64,000 nucleotides of DNA from JAJDFU01 sp964641965. GTDB taxonomy: Bacteria > Bacteroidota > Bacteroidia > Chitinophagales > Saprospiraceae. The translations under genes and the position numbers were made by a program. The notes below the pieces were generated by a model. That model had not been told where the DNA came from, did no database searches, and saw only the letters and a list, made by a program, of their open reading frames with translations. The stretch lies in contig CAZXLD010000004.1 of NCBI GenBank assembly GCA_964641965.1, forward strand, positions 127,547-191,546, given 5' to 3'. Positions within the stretch are counted from its first letter, which is position 1; every line of letters starts with the position of its first letter. Shown here piece after piece: positions 25,906-34,568 of the stretch.

Positions 25906-26670
25906 TCAAATCCCTTCCTGAAGCATTTTCATTTTTTCCATGAAGGCGGGTCTGCGGCGGCGAGAAACCTCAATGCGCATTCCATCATCCATGATAAGAT
26001 AACCACCATCTCCTTTAACGAATTTTCGCATGTAGTTCAGGTTGATCACATGCCGCTTATGCACCCTGTAAAAATTATAGGGTTCCAGCATATCTTCATA
26101 GGCCTTAATGGTTTTGGAAGCAGTGATCCGCTCGCCTGAGTTGAGGAAAATATGCGTGTAATTATCTTCAGCCTCAAACCGTACAATGTCTTTGATATTG
26201 ACAAAATAAATCCCGTCGAGGGCTGCAATACTAATTTTATTGAACAGATTTGGATTGTTAAAATGCTGTTGGAAAAGCTGCAAGCGTCGCTGCATTTCCT
26301 CTGGCTTACGCTCTTTAATCCGAGAAACTGCCTCTTGTAGTAAATCGGGATCAATCGGCTTTAGGACATAGCCAATAGAGCTGTATTCGCAAGCTTTGAT
26401 AGCGTACTCTTCATATGCAGTAACGAATACTACTTCAAACTCAACGGGTTGAATCTGATTGAGAAACTGGAATACCAACCCATCTGGGAGACTAATATCC
26501 AGGAAGGCAACATCGGGCTTAAGTCCTTTTTCCTTGACCAAGGCCAAGGCACTTTCCACCGTCTGTGCTTCTCCGATCACATTTACTTCTTCACAATACC
26601 GGGCTAGCAGGTTTTTCAGGTTGTTTAATCCGTGGATTTCATCCTCCACGATCAAGGCATTAATTTCCAT
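25906..26670 (-). CDS. LytTR-family response regulator
   Basis: 254 residues. The receiver domain (1-125) has the acidic pair E9/D10, the phosphoacceptor D58 in AFLDISLPDG, and the conserved Lys in GYVLKPID. Residues about 145-250 are a LytTR DNA-binding domain with 'IVRFEAEDNYTHIFLNSGE' and 'FYRVHKRHVINLNYM'. It is the natural partner of the TPR histidine kinase two genes downstream. LytTR proteins typically bind pairs of 9-bp direct repeats. The gene is divergent from the K+ channel gene, with 98 bases between the starts. Confidence 0.9.
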   Translation of the reverse strand: MEINALIVEDEIHGLNNLKNLLARYCEEVNVIGEAQTVESALALVKEKGLKPDVAFLDISLPDGLVFQFLNQIQPVEFEVVFVTAYEEYAIKACEYSSIGYVLKPIDPDLLQEAVSRIKERKPEEMQRRLQLFQQHFNNPNLFNKISIAALDGIYFVNIKDIVRFEAEDNYTHIFLNSGERITASKTIKAYEDMLEPYNFYRVHKRHVINLNYMRKFVKGDGGYLIMDDGMRIEVSRRRRPAFMEKMKMLQEGI

Positions 26671-26768
26671 TGAGCGACAAGTTATTCAAGGTAAGATACG
26701 CAAGTCTCTGTTTAATTCTGAATGGAGCAAATCCGCCGAATCCGTATTTTTCAGAAAAAAACCGGCAA

Positions 26769-27605
26769 ATGCCATCTGATAGCAAGAGACAAAGCGATAA
26801 ACTTAAGATAAAATTATATGAAATTATTTTTGAGGCAGAAACCCCTGCCGGCAAATGGTTTGATATTATTTTACTAATCACTATTGCTCTAAGTGTTTTA
26901 GTTGTTATTCTAGAGAGTGTCGATTCAATTAACTCCAGGTTCGGCTATTATTTAGACTTACTGGAATGGTTTTTCACAATCCTGTTTTCCATCGAGTACC
27001 TCCTGCGAATGTACGCAGTACGTTCTCCCATTCATTATGCCACCAGTTTTTTTGGCATAATTGACCTGGTTTCAGTATTGCCGACCTATCTGAGCCTGTT
27101 TATTGTCAATAGCCAATACTTTCTTGTGATCCGGGCATTTCGTCTGCTTCGTATTTTCAGGATCTTCAAGCTCGGACATTTTCTTAGGGAAGGAAATGTC
27201 ATTATAAAATCCATGAAAGCCAGTCAACCCAAGATCACAGTATTCCTGACATTTGTGCTGCTTATGGTCTTGATTATTGGTTCGCTGATGTATGTGGTCG
27301 AGGGTGGATCCAACCCTGAATTCTCGAGTATTCCACAAGGTATTTACTGGGCTGTTGTAACCCTTACCACCGTTGGCTATGGCGACATTACTCCGATCAC
27401 CAATTTGGGTAAATTCCTCTCAGCCGTAGTAATGATTCTTGGATATGCGGTCATTGCGGTCCCCACCGGTATTGTGTCTGCCCAGTTTATCGAGGCTGAG
27501 CTTTCATCCAGGGTATCATCCGAAAGTTGTCGAAACTGTAGCCGGGAGGGGCATGATATTGATGCCGAGTACTGTAAGTTTTGTGGCTACAAACTCAAAG
27601 AGTAG
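26769..27605 (+). CDS. Voltage-gated-type potassium channel with C-terminal zinc ribbon
   Basis: 278 residues from the ATG at 26769; the open frame begins at 26670 but those 33 residues overlap the divergent gene's promoter region and lack family similarity. Six membrane segments are present. S4 is RAFRLLRIFRIFKLG (122-136) with four basic residues at third positions. The pore has the selectivity filter TVGYGD (201-206). The last 25 residues hold CxxC (254, 257) and CxxC (269, 272), a predicted zinc ribbon at the cytosolic end. It probably conducts K+ through the inner membrane. What the zinc ribbon does is unknown. Confidence 0.88.
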   Translation: MPSDSKRQSDKLKIKLYEIIFEAETPAGKWFDIILLITIALSVLVVILESVDSINSRFGYYLDLLEWFFTILFSIEYLLRMYAVRSPIHYATSFFGIIDLVSVLPTYLSLFIVNSQYFLVIRAFRLLRIFRIFKLGHFLREGNVIIKSMKASQPKITVFLTFVLLMVLIIGSLMYVVEGGSNPEFSSIPQGIYWAVVTLTTVGYGDITPITNLGKFLSAVVMILGYAVIAVPTGIVSAQFIEAELSSRVSSESCRNCSREGHDIDAEYCKFCGYKLKE

Positions 27606-27611
27606 TAACAC

Positions 27612-28070
27612 TCATGCGCCTCGGACTCGAAAAGTAGCAAAAAGACGTTTGATGCTGTACCTTCGGCTTTGATTAATGTATACGTAGAGTAATCCGCCGA
27701 TTATGGCCATGTTTTTCATAAACAGAATACCCTGTAATCGGAGAAATGCTTTTGGATCGTTAATGAAAGGGGATATCAATTCCCAATTTTCCGGCAAGGC
27801 CCAAAATTGGTGAATGGTGAAAGTCAGCGGCACAAAATAAAGCAGCAGCAAGGTAGCCCCAAAGGTAGTTCGATAACCGACCAAAATCAAAACTCCTCCC
27901 AGAATAAGTAAGATGATGGATAGAATGAGCAAAAAGTTTTGATTCCATTCCAATCCAAAATAACTCATTTTCTCTTTGGTCTCTTTAAAGAAAACAATGG
28001 AGTCATATGCTTCATAGAGAAAGTAGGCGGCAATTAAAATCCGGCCTATCAGGTCAAGAATATTTTTCAT
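27612..28070 (-). CDS. DoxX-like small membrane protein
   Basis: 152 residues from the ATG at 28070; a frame running back to 28223 lies inside the upstream gene. Four hydrophobic helices and the opening 'LIGRILIAAYFLYEAYDSI' match the DoxX family of inner membrane proteins, whose members are linked loosely to thiosulphate oxidation or redox functions. The start overlaps the end of the flavoprotein gene by 17 bases, so translation is probably coupled. It converges on the K+ channel gene with six bases between the stops. Confidence 0.7.
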   Translation of the reverse strand: MKNILDLIGRILIAAYFLYEAYDSIVFFKETKEKMSYFGLEWNQNFLLILSIILLILGGVLILVGYRTTFGATLLLLYFVPLTFTIHQFWALPENWELISPFINDPKAFLRLQGILFMKNMAIIGGLLYVYINQSRRYSIKRLFATFRVRGA

Positions 28071-29658
28071 TCGCGTTTGCCCTCCTTGAAGGACTACCTG
28101 TTTTTTGTAAAAGATAATTGGATACAGCCCGGGCCACATTTTGCCCATCCATGGCTGCCGATATAATTCCCCCTGCATAGCCGGCTCCCTCCCCACAAGG
28201 GAATAGGCCCTCCACCTGATCATGCATGAGATTTGTAGAATTGCGGGGAATCCGAACTGGAGAACTGGTACGGCTTTCCGTGCCGATTACCTGGGCCTCC
28301 TGGGTATAATATCCGCGCATCTTTCGCCCGAAATCCTGAACGCCTTTTCGAAGCCGCTGGTAGATCCCTTTGGGCAACCACTGGTGCAGCGGAGCAGCAT
28401 AAAGGCCGGGAATATAAGAAGTAGCGCCCAAACTCCTTGAAATCTTTCCCTCGGTAAAATCCAACAACCGTTGTGCCGGAGCTTGCTGCCCACCCGGTCC
28501 TTGCCTGAATACTTGTTGTTCGACCTGGCGCTGAAACTCCAACCCAGCAAATACCCCATAATTTTGATAAGGCTTAAGGTCTTCCAACTCAACCGCTACT
28601 ACTGTACCTGAATTGGCAAAGGGAGAATCTCTCCTCGACATACTCATCCCATTTACGACTAATTCCCCCGGAGCAGTGGCAGCCGGCACCACTAATCCTC
28701 CCGGACACATACAAAATGAAAAAACGCCTCGCCCCTTTACTTGAGTAGCAAGCCGATAGCTACTTGCCGGTAGGCCGTCTTCCCGTTTGCGTTGCCCGTA
28801 TTGGATCTCATCGATCAAAGGCTGTGGGTGCTCTATTCGGACCCCAAGTGCAAATGGCTTGGTTTCCAATCGGATACCATGTCGATGCAGTAACCGAAAT
28901 ATAGCTCTCGCCGAATGCCCGGTTGCCAAAACGACAGCTTCGGCATATCGTTCGATAGCTGCATTTACCTGAACTCCGATAATGCTGGATCGGTAAAGAA
29001 TCAAGTCCGTAACCAGGCTATCAAAGTGGATTTCGCCGCCATAATTCAAAATCGTTTCTCGAATATTTGCCACTACATTTGGGAGTTTATTGGAGCCAAT
29101 ATGTGGATGTGCATCTTCCAGAATTTGAGTCGTGGCGCCGTGTTCTACGAGTAGCCGCATCGCCTTTTCAATCTTTCCCCGCTTATGGCTTCGAGTGTAG
29201 AGTTTACCATCGGAATAGGTTCCGGCCCCACCTTCCCCAAAGCAGTAATTGGAATGTGGATTTACGATCCCAAATTGCTGAATGGAACGCAAATCACGTC
29301 TTCGATCCCGGACGTTTTTTCCCCGATCCAATACAATCGGCTTCAATCCTAGCTCGATAAGCTCAAGAGCGGCGAAATACCCTGCCGGCCCTGCCCCAAT
29401 AACCAATACCTGCGGCGCATCATGCACCTGCTGCAATTGGCTCAGGTAAGCAGGTTCCGGGTGTATTGGGTTGGAACTCACCTGTACCCGAAGCCGCACT
29501 ACAGGCTTTCGACCGCGCGCATCAATCGAGCGAAGTAGTACCTTGGTTTCCGATTGGGTTCCTAGTTTAATCTTTGCCACCTTAAATGCCCGCGCCTCTA
29601 TCAATGCAGGATCTAAAGCTTCCTCAGGCGGAAGCACGATTTCTACAATTTTTTCCAT
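28054..29658 (-). CDS. FAD-dependent oxidoreductase, COG2509 type
   Basis: 534 residues. An N-terminal domain of about 80 residues precedes the FAD-binding GAGPAG (88-93). 'NYCFGEGGAGTYSDGKL' and the late 'LFPCGEGAGYAGGIISAAMDG' are hallmarks of the uncharacterised FAD-dependent protein family COG2509. No experimental function is established for it; a soluble redox enzyme is likely. It follows the secreted protein gene by 24 bases and overlaps the DoxX-like gene, suggesting a minus-strand operon that may begin at kdsA. Confidence 0.8.
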   Translation of the reverse strand: MEKIVEIVLPPEEALDPALIEARAFKVAKIKLGTQSETKVLLRSIDARGRKPVVRLRVQVSSNPIHPEPAYLSQLQQVHDAPQVLVIGAGPAGYFAALELIELGLKPIVLDRGKNVRDRRRDLRSIQQFGIVNPHSNYCFGEGGAGTYSDGKLYTRSHKRGKIEKAMRLLVEHGATTQILEDAHPHIGSNKLPNVVANIRETILNYGGEIHFDSLVTDLILYRSSIIGVQVNAAIERYAEAVVLATGHSARAIFRLLHRHGIRLETKPFALGVRIEHPQPLIDEIQYGQRKREDGLPASSYRLATQVKGRGVFSFCMCPGGLVVPAATAPGELVVNGMSMSRRDSPFANSGTVVAVELEDLKPYQNYGVFAGLEFQRQVEQQVFRQGPGGQQAPAQRLLDFTEGKISRSLGATSYIPGLYAAPLHQWLPKGIYQRLRKGVQDFGRKMRGYYTQEAQVIGTESRTSSPVRIPRNSTNLMHDQVEGLFPCGEGAGYAGGIISAAMDGQNVARAVSNYLLQKTGSPSRRANANEKYS

Positions 29659-29682
29659 CCTGCGCTACTGTTTCTTCAAGTA

Positions 29683-30156
29683 TCAATTGTTTTTTCTTCC
29701 CGGAGCGATTAGAGAATCCTGATTGATACTGGCAGGCCCAGACTCCGGGGCCAACCAGATATTTTCCCGTACCAATTCAAACCGGTCCGGTACATACACC
29801 GTCAGATTAATTTCTTCGAAACACTCGCCTTTTTTCGTTCGAATGGGAAATCGATCCTTGTCCAACAAGCGCAGCCGTACATTGCCTGGTGCCAATGTAT
29901 CCATAGCAATCTGATATCGTCCTTGGGCGATCGCGTGTTCAAAAATTCCGATACTCCCATCGTATAATTTAACTTCAGTCTCTGTCAAAACGTTATTTCC
30001 AGCCCAGGGCTTGGTAGTAATTTCCCAATCAATACCCAGTTGAATTCTAAAGACCGAATCCGTCTGGAAGGTCTGGTGGAGAATTCGTTGCAACTGCCCC
30101 ATGCTCCAACCCGGAACCAATAGAAATGCTAATAGAATCCAACTTTTCATCCACAT
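29683..30156 (-). CDS. Secreted protein of unknown function
   Basis: 157 residues. ATGs at 30156 and two codons later both precede a signal peptide (hydrophobic core SWILLAFLLVPGWSMGQ, cleavage near residue 21). The mature part contains several predicted beta-strands and basic-aromatic residues but no domain I recognise. It lies between kdsA (60 bases upstream) and the FAD protein (24 bases downstream) on the same strand. Probably periplasmic. Confidence 0.6.
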   Translation of the reverse strand: MWMKSWILLAFLLVPGWSMGQLQRILHQTFQTDSVFRIQLGIDWEITTKPWAGNNVLTETEVKLYDGSIGIFEHAIAQGRYQIAMDTLAPGNVRLRLLDKDRFPIRTKKGECFEEINLTVYVPDRFELVRENIWLAPESGPASINQDSLIAPGRKNN

Positions 30157-30216
30157 GATTTACACATTTTCACTGAATCGATAATCATAGGAGTAGGCAG
30201 TAAAAAGAGCAGCAAC

Positions 30217-31053
30217 TTATTCATATTCAGCTAAAGGCTTCATCCGAATGGCTTCTCTAATCCGACTCAATTCCTCCAACAAGGCAGGAAGCCGATCCAG
30301 GGGCAACATATTAGCACCATCAGAAAGAGCCTGAGAGGGGTTCGGATGAGTCTCGATAAACAAGCCATCTACCCCCGCGGCAATTCCGGCACGAGCAATG
30401 GTTTGGATCAGTTTTGGTTGCCCACCCGTAACTCCTGAAGATTGGTTGGGGCGTTGAAGGGAATGGGTACAATCCAAGACTACCGGTGAACCTAACGCTT
30501 GCATGATCGGTATACCTCGGAAATCTACCACCAAGTCCTGATAACCAAAGGTAGTTCCTCGCTCAGTCAACAACACATTGGAGTTACCCGATTCGACTAC
30601 CTTATTTCGGGCAAATTTCATGGCCTCCGCACTTAAAAACTGCCCCTTCTTGATGTTCACAACCTTGCCCGTTTGGGCAGCAGCAACCAACAAATCCGTC
30701 TGGCGGCAAAGAAATGCAGGGATCTGAAGCAAATCTACGTAAGCCGCAGCCCTTACTGCTTCTGGAACGGCATGAATATCTGTAGTAACTGGAATTTGAA
30801 GTCTTTCACGAACTTTCCCCAAAATGGTAAGTGCTTTTTCGTCACCAATCCCGGTAAAGGAATCCAACCTGGATCGATTTGCCTTTCTGTAAGACCCTTT
30901 AAAGATGTAGGGGATTTTAAGCCGGTCTGCCAGTTCTGATACCTGTTCAGCTACCTCGAATGCCAAATCTTCACTTTCTATGGCACAGGGCCCTGCGATA
31001 AGGAAAAAGGAAGCACTATCTTTGTGGCGCAGCTGGTCCAAATGAGGAAGCAT
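30217..31053 (-). CDS. kdsA: 3-deoxy-8-phosphooctulonate synthase
   Basis: 278 residues, usual length. Motifs of KDO8P synthase are clear: AGPCAIESEDL near residue 20, FKGSYRKANRS, GIGDEKAL, and the C-terminal HPNPSQALSDGANMLPLD. The Cys in AGPCAIES replaces the Asn of the E. coli enzyme, which marks the metal-dependent class II. It condenses arabinose 5-phosphate with PEP to make the Kdo precursor of the LPS core. Cytosolic. Probably the first gene of a minus-strand group with the secreted protein, the FAD protein and the DoxX-like protein. Confidence 0.93.
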   Translation of the reverse strand: MLPHLDQLRHKDSASFFLIAGPCAIESEDLAFEVAEQVSELADRLKIPYIFKGSYRKANRSRLDSFTGIGDEKALTILGKVRERLQIPVTTDIHAVPEAVRAAAYVDLLQIPAFLCRQTDLLVAAAQTGKVVNIKKGQFLSAEAMKFARNKVVESGNSNVLLTERGTTFGYQDLVVDFRGIPIMQALGSPVVLDCTHSLQRPNQSSGVTGGQPKLIQTIARAGIAAGVDGLFIETHPNPSQALSDGANMLPLDRLPALLEELSRIREAIRMKPLAEYE

Positions 31054-31197
31054 GTGAAATCTATTTTAAAACTCAAGATACACCCTTTAATAGACCAAAA
31101 TCCGGAGTCTTGAGTATCCATTTTGTCTTTTCAACCGTTTTTCAGGGGATTTGTATTGAATAAATGCAGCTAAAAAACAGTTAAAATTAGATTCCTT

Positions 31198-32436
31198 ATG
31201 CGGTGGCTAATTGCCTTATTTCTTATTATTTGCCTCGACCTTTATGTTTTTCCAGCCTTTCGACAGGCGATCCAACCACTGCCGGCTATTTGGAAAAAAA
31301 CCCTAACGCTGGCTTATTGGGCCATTCCATTGTTTGCAATTGGACTTTTCGTTTTTGAGGCTATCGTACCCGCCAACAACCTTGCGCTGGCTTCACTCGC
31401 GTTTTCAAAAGCGTTCGTTGTAAGTTTGTATATCCCTAAACTTTTGAGCTTGCCACTCCTCCTTATTGATGACTTGAGACGCTTAGTGCTTTGGGCAAAG
31501 GAACAGTGGAAAGCAGGGCAACCTTATGACCGGTCCCGATCCCAATTTCTATCCACTGCCGGTATCCTCATGGGGGGAATCCCTTTTGTAGCCTTGCTTT
31601 ACGGAATGATACGCAATCCTTATCGATATAAAGTCTTCAAGGCCAAAATCCCAATTCATGATCTACCCCCATCACTCGAAGGATTACGGTTGGTACAGAT
31701 CTCTGATATCCACACTGGGAGCTTTACATTCAAGGAGCCGGTCAAAGCTTCGGTTGATCTCATCAACTCTCTACATCCCGACCTGGTCTTTTTCACTGGA
31801 GATTTAGTAAACGACCGTACGTCAGAAGCCGTAGATTATATCGAGGTATTCAATAAAATAAAATCGAAATACGGGACCTTTTCCGTCCTTGGAAATCACG
31901 ATTACGGGGACTATGTAGAATGGCCCAACAGCGCAGCCAAAAAAGCCAATCAGGAACACATGTTCGACGTCCACCGACAACTCGGTTGGCAGTTGCTAAA
32001 CAATGAGCACCGGATTGTAGAGGTCGGAGGTGAAAAAATTGCTGTGATAGGGGTTGAAAACTTTTCAGCAAAGGCCCGCTTCCCCAAATATGGGGACCTT
32101 ACTAAGGCCTGTAAGGCCTGTGATCCGGAAGCAGTCGTGCGCATATTGCTTTCTCACGATCCTTCCCATTGGGAATACGAGGTATTGTCGGATTTTCCGG
32201 ATATCGATCTTACCCTTTCAGGCCATACGCATGGCATGCAATTCGGGATAGAGGTCCCGGGTTGGATCAAATGGAGCCCGATCAAGTACATTTACAAACA
32301 ATGGGCAGGGCTGTACCAAAAGGGAAACCAATTTCTTTATGTCAACCGGGGATTGGGTTTCATTGGCTATCCAGGACGGGTAGGTATCCTACCTGAAATC
32401 ACCTTACTGGAACTTTCTTCCATAAAAAAGACCTGA
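31198..32436 (+). CDS. Membrane-anchored metallophosphoesterase
   Basis: 412 residues. The first 140 residues hold three or four membrane helices. The remainder is a calcineurin-like phosphoesterase with VQISDIHTGSF (about 165-175), FFTGDLVND, LGNHDYG, a histidine in LLSHDPS and SGHTHGMQFG. This architecture is that of YkuE/YkoQ-like membrane phosphoesterases, which act near the inner membrane, some on lipid or undecaprenyl pyrophosphates. The substrate cannot be assigned. Start at ATG 31198; it is closed by the terminator that begins inside its last codons. Confidence 0.82.
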   Translation: MRWLIALFLIICLDLYVFPAFRQAIQPLPAIWKKTLTLAYWAIPLFAIGLFVFEAIVPANNLALASLAFSKAFVVSLYIPKLLSLPLLLIDDLRRLVLWAKEQWKAGQPYDRSRSQFLSTAGILMGGIPFVALLYGMIRNPYRYKVFKAKIPIHDLPPSLEGLRLVQISDIHTGSFTFKEPVKASVDLINSLHPDLVFFTGDLVNDRTSEAVDYIEVFNKIKSKYGTFSVLGNHDYGDYVEWPNSAAKKANQEHMFDVHRQLGWQLLNNEHRIVEVGGEKIAVIGVENFSAKARFPKYGDLTKACKACDPEAVVRILLSHDPSHWEYEVLSDFPDIDLTLSGHTHGMQFGIEVPGWIKWSPIKYIYKQWAGLYQKGNQFLYVNRGLGFIGYPGRVGILPEITLLELSSIKKT

Positions 32437-32456
32437 AGCAGATACTTCAGGTCTTT
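32427..32456. terminator. Intrinsic terminator overlapping the phosphoesterase stop codon
   Basis: A 12-bp perfect stem AAAGACCTGAAG (32427-32438) / CTTCAGGTCTTT (32445-32456) with a 6-base loop, preceded by A-rich and followed by T-rich sequence, so it serves both convergent genes. The TGA stop at 32434-32436 lies inside the stem. Confidence 0.85.
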
Positions 32457-32475
32457 CAATCTTCTTAAAGCAGAG

Positions 32476-32991
32476 TTACTTGGTTTCTGGTAAAATCACA
32501 GTATCAATTACGTGAATAGTACCGTTAGTTCCGTTCAAATCTGTAGCTGTTACTTGAGCTGTTCTACCATTGGCGTCTTTAAGCATTACTTTGTCGCCAT
32601 CTAGGTAAGCAGTCAAATCTTGTCCCTGAACCGTAGTAAGATTGGCCATTCCTTTTCCTTTCTTGATAGCCTTCAACACATCGCTAGCTTCGATCTTACC
32701 GGCTACAACGTGGTAGGTCAGTACTGCCTGAAGCTTAGCCTTGTTTTCTGGCTTTAGCAATGTAGCTACTGTTCCTTCAGGTAGTTTATCAAAAGCAGCA
32801 TTGGTTGGTGCGAAAACAGTGAATGGTCCTTCACCTTTAAGGGTTTCTACAAGCTCAGCCGCCTTCACAGCAGCTACTAAAGTAGTGTGGTTTTCAGAGC
32901 TGATTGCGATATCAACAACATCAGCCTCTTGAGCATTTACAAAACCTGCAAACAAAGCAGTTGTCAAAAATGCAAGAAATAGATTACGCAT
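32476..32991 (-). CDS. Secreted fasciclin-domain (FAS1) protein
   Basis: 171 residues. A signal peptide (cleavage after GFVNAQ, about residue 21) precedes one FAS1 domain with 'FTVFAPTNAAFDKLPEG', 'LTYHVVAGKI' and 'GTIHVIDTVILP', the typical motif series. FAS1 proteins bind other proteins or polysaccharides at the cell surface. It is divergent from an ECF sigma factor gene followed by an RskA-type anti-sigma gene, the same partnership as SigK/RskA and the MPT70/MPT83 fasciclins of mycobacteria, so it is a likely target of that sigma factor. Confidence 0.88.
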   Translation of the reverse strand: MRNLFLAFLTTALFAGFVNAQEADVVDIAISSENHTTLVAAVKAAELVETLKGEGPFTVFAPTNAAFDKLPEGTVATLLKPENKAKLQAVLTYHVVAGKIEASDVLKAIKKGKGMANLTTVQGQDLTAYLDGDKVMLKDANGRTAQVTATDLNGTNGTIHVIDTVILPETK

Positions 32992-33157
32992 AGTAATAAT
33001 GGTTTAATTAAAATAATTTGTACTCTCTTTACGAGTAAGAAAGACCTTTGGATCACAATGCGCAGCAAAAAGTTTTTTTGAACCATGCCAGGCAGGCATT
33101 GTTTCCACAACAATCCGATTTAGAATCCTTTACTGAATTTATCCGCAAAACGCTTTT

Positions 33158-33763
33158 ATGGCCAGCAGAAAAGGTCTTCGCAAAAAAAGCAATGAGGAAT
33201 TTGCTGAATTATTGGCAAACGATCCTTCTAGGGGTATTTCAGTTTTATATGACCGATTTTCTCCGGCCTTGTTTGGAGTTGCATTCCGGATTTTAGGATC
33301 TGAAACGCTAGCGGAAGATGCGCTTCAGGATACTTTTATCAAGATTTGGCAATCCAGGCATCAATATGATCCCAAGAAAGGAACCGTTTTTACCTGGGCC
33401 CTGAACATTACCAGGCGAACAGCGATTGATAGAACGAGAACTTCTTCTTTCAAATACGAAAAAAAGTCGGATTATATCGAAAACTGGGAGGCCAACGGAA
33501 TTCCAAATTATGAATACACCTTACCTACAGATACCATCGGGTTGAGGGGAGTTGTAGATTCATTGGAAAAGAAGCAAAAAGAGATCATTGACCTGGTGTA
33601 TTTTCAAGGATTTACCCACCAGGAGGTTCAGCAAGAGCTAGATATTCCTCTAGGTACGGTTAAATCCAGAATACGGTTGGCAATGCAAAAAATGCGAGCT
33701 CTTTTTGAAGACCATAACATTCACCTTTTGTGGATTGTGGTCATGACAATTATTGCAGGTTAG
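33158..33763 (+). CDS. ECF-type RNA polymerase sigma factor
   Basis: 201 residues with sigma region 2 (about 28-95, 'AEDALQDTFIKIWQSRHQYDPKKGTVFTWALNITRRTAIDRTR') and region 4 (about 130-185, 'KKQKEIIDLVYFQGFTHQEVQQELDIPLGTVKSRIR'). It resembles the SigK-like group paired with RskA anti-sigma factors. The C-terminus ends in a short hydrophobic stretch (LLWIVVMTIIAG) that is unusual for a sigma factor. It lies 23 bases before the anti-sigma gene, so both are cotranscribed. The most likely regulon includes the divergent fasciclin gene. Confidence 0.9.
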   Translation: MASRKGLRKKSNEEFAELLANDPSRGISVLYDRFSPALFGVAFRILGSETLAEDALQDTFIKIWQSRHQYDPKKGTVFTWALNITRRTAIDRTRTSSFKYEKKSDYIENWEANGIPNYEYTLPTDTIGLRGVVDSLEKKQKEIIDLVYFQGFTHQEVQQELDIPLGTVKSRIRLAMQKMRALFEDHNIHLLWIVVMTIIAG

Positions 33764-33785
33764 ATAGCCTTTAGGCGAGGTTGCT

Positions 33786-34568
33786 ATGGATAGAGAACAA
33801 TTATTTGAGTCCGGTTTATTGGAGATGTATGTGCTCGGGTTGACTTCCCCTGAAGAAACCCAGCTTATAGAGGATATGGTAAAAGAGGATCCAACGATTC
33901 AAAAAGAAATCGATGGATTGCATAAGGCATTAGAAACCTATGCTTCCCAGCATGCGATCCCCCCTCCTCCGGGGCTTAAACGCAAAGTGCTCAGGCGGGT
34001 CGATAATTTAGCAGAATTGGAATCTGCTGCTGCTCCTGCAGCGATCTACCAGAACAGAGGGTTTTTCAACCTGGCTATTGCTGCCAGTATGCTCTTTTTT
34101 CTGACCTCAGGATTTCTGTTCTTTCAAAATCGCTCTATCCAGAAAAAAATAGCTTCGGTCTACAAGGAAAACTACAACCTGATCCAATCTTGCGAAGCCG
34201 AGCGAGAAGCATTTGCAGAAAAAGAAAAAGTGTTCGCTCTCCTTAACGATGTAAACACTAAGCCACATCAGCTGATTGGGTCTCCAGTAAGCCCTCAATC
34301 AACGGCAATTGTCTATTGGAATGAAACCGACCACAAAGTACTGATGAGCACTCAAGGGATGCCTGCGCCGCCGGAAGGTAAGCAATATCAGGTTTGGGCT
34401 GATGTAGAGGGAGAGATGATTAATATGGGTTTAATTGACCCCGAAAATCAAGGCATGCAGGAGATGAAATATATTGCACAAGCTGAAAGTGTCAATATTA
34501 CATTGGAGCCAAAAGGCGGAAGTGAACATCCTACCGTTGCATTGCTGTATGCAAATGTTTACTTATAA
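33786..34568 (+). CDS. Anti-sigma factor, RskA-type
   Basis: 260 residues. The N-terminal 75 residues are helical with the motif 'LLEMYVLGLTSPEETQLIEDMV', the sigma-binding region of RskA-like proteins; there is no zinc site. One membrane helix is at about 93-114. The periplasmic part has the RskA C-terminal domain, with 'STQGMPAPPEGKQYQVWADVEGE' near 190-210 and a closing 'ALLYANVYL'. It would hold the preceding sigma factor at the membrane and release it upon a periplasmic signal, presumably by proteolysis. Confidence 0.88.
   Translation: MDREQLFESGLLEMYVLGLTSPEETQLIEDMVKEDPTIQKEIDGLHKALETYASQHAIPPPPGLKRKVLRRVDNLAELESAAAPAAIYQNRGFFNLAIAASMLFFLTSGFLFFQNRSIQKKIASVYKENYNLIQSCEAEREAFAEKEKVFALLNDVNTKPHQLIGSPVSPQSTAIVYWNETDHKVLMSTQGMPAPPEGKQYQVWADVEGEMINMGLIDPENQGMQEMKYIAQAESVNITLEPKGGSEHPTVALLYANVYL

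Noticed and set aside
26670..26768. Longer N-terminus of the K+ channel
   Set aside because: It would lie within the promoter region of the divergent regulator gene and has no counterpart in the family.
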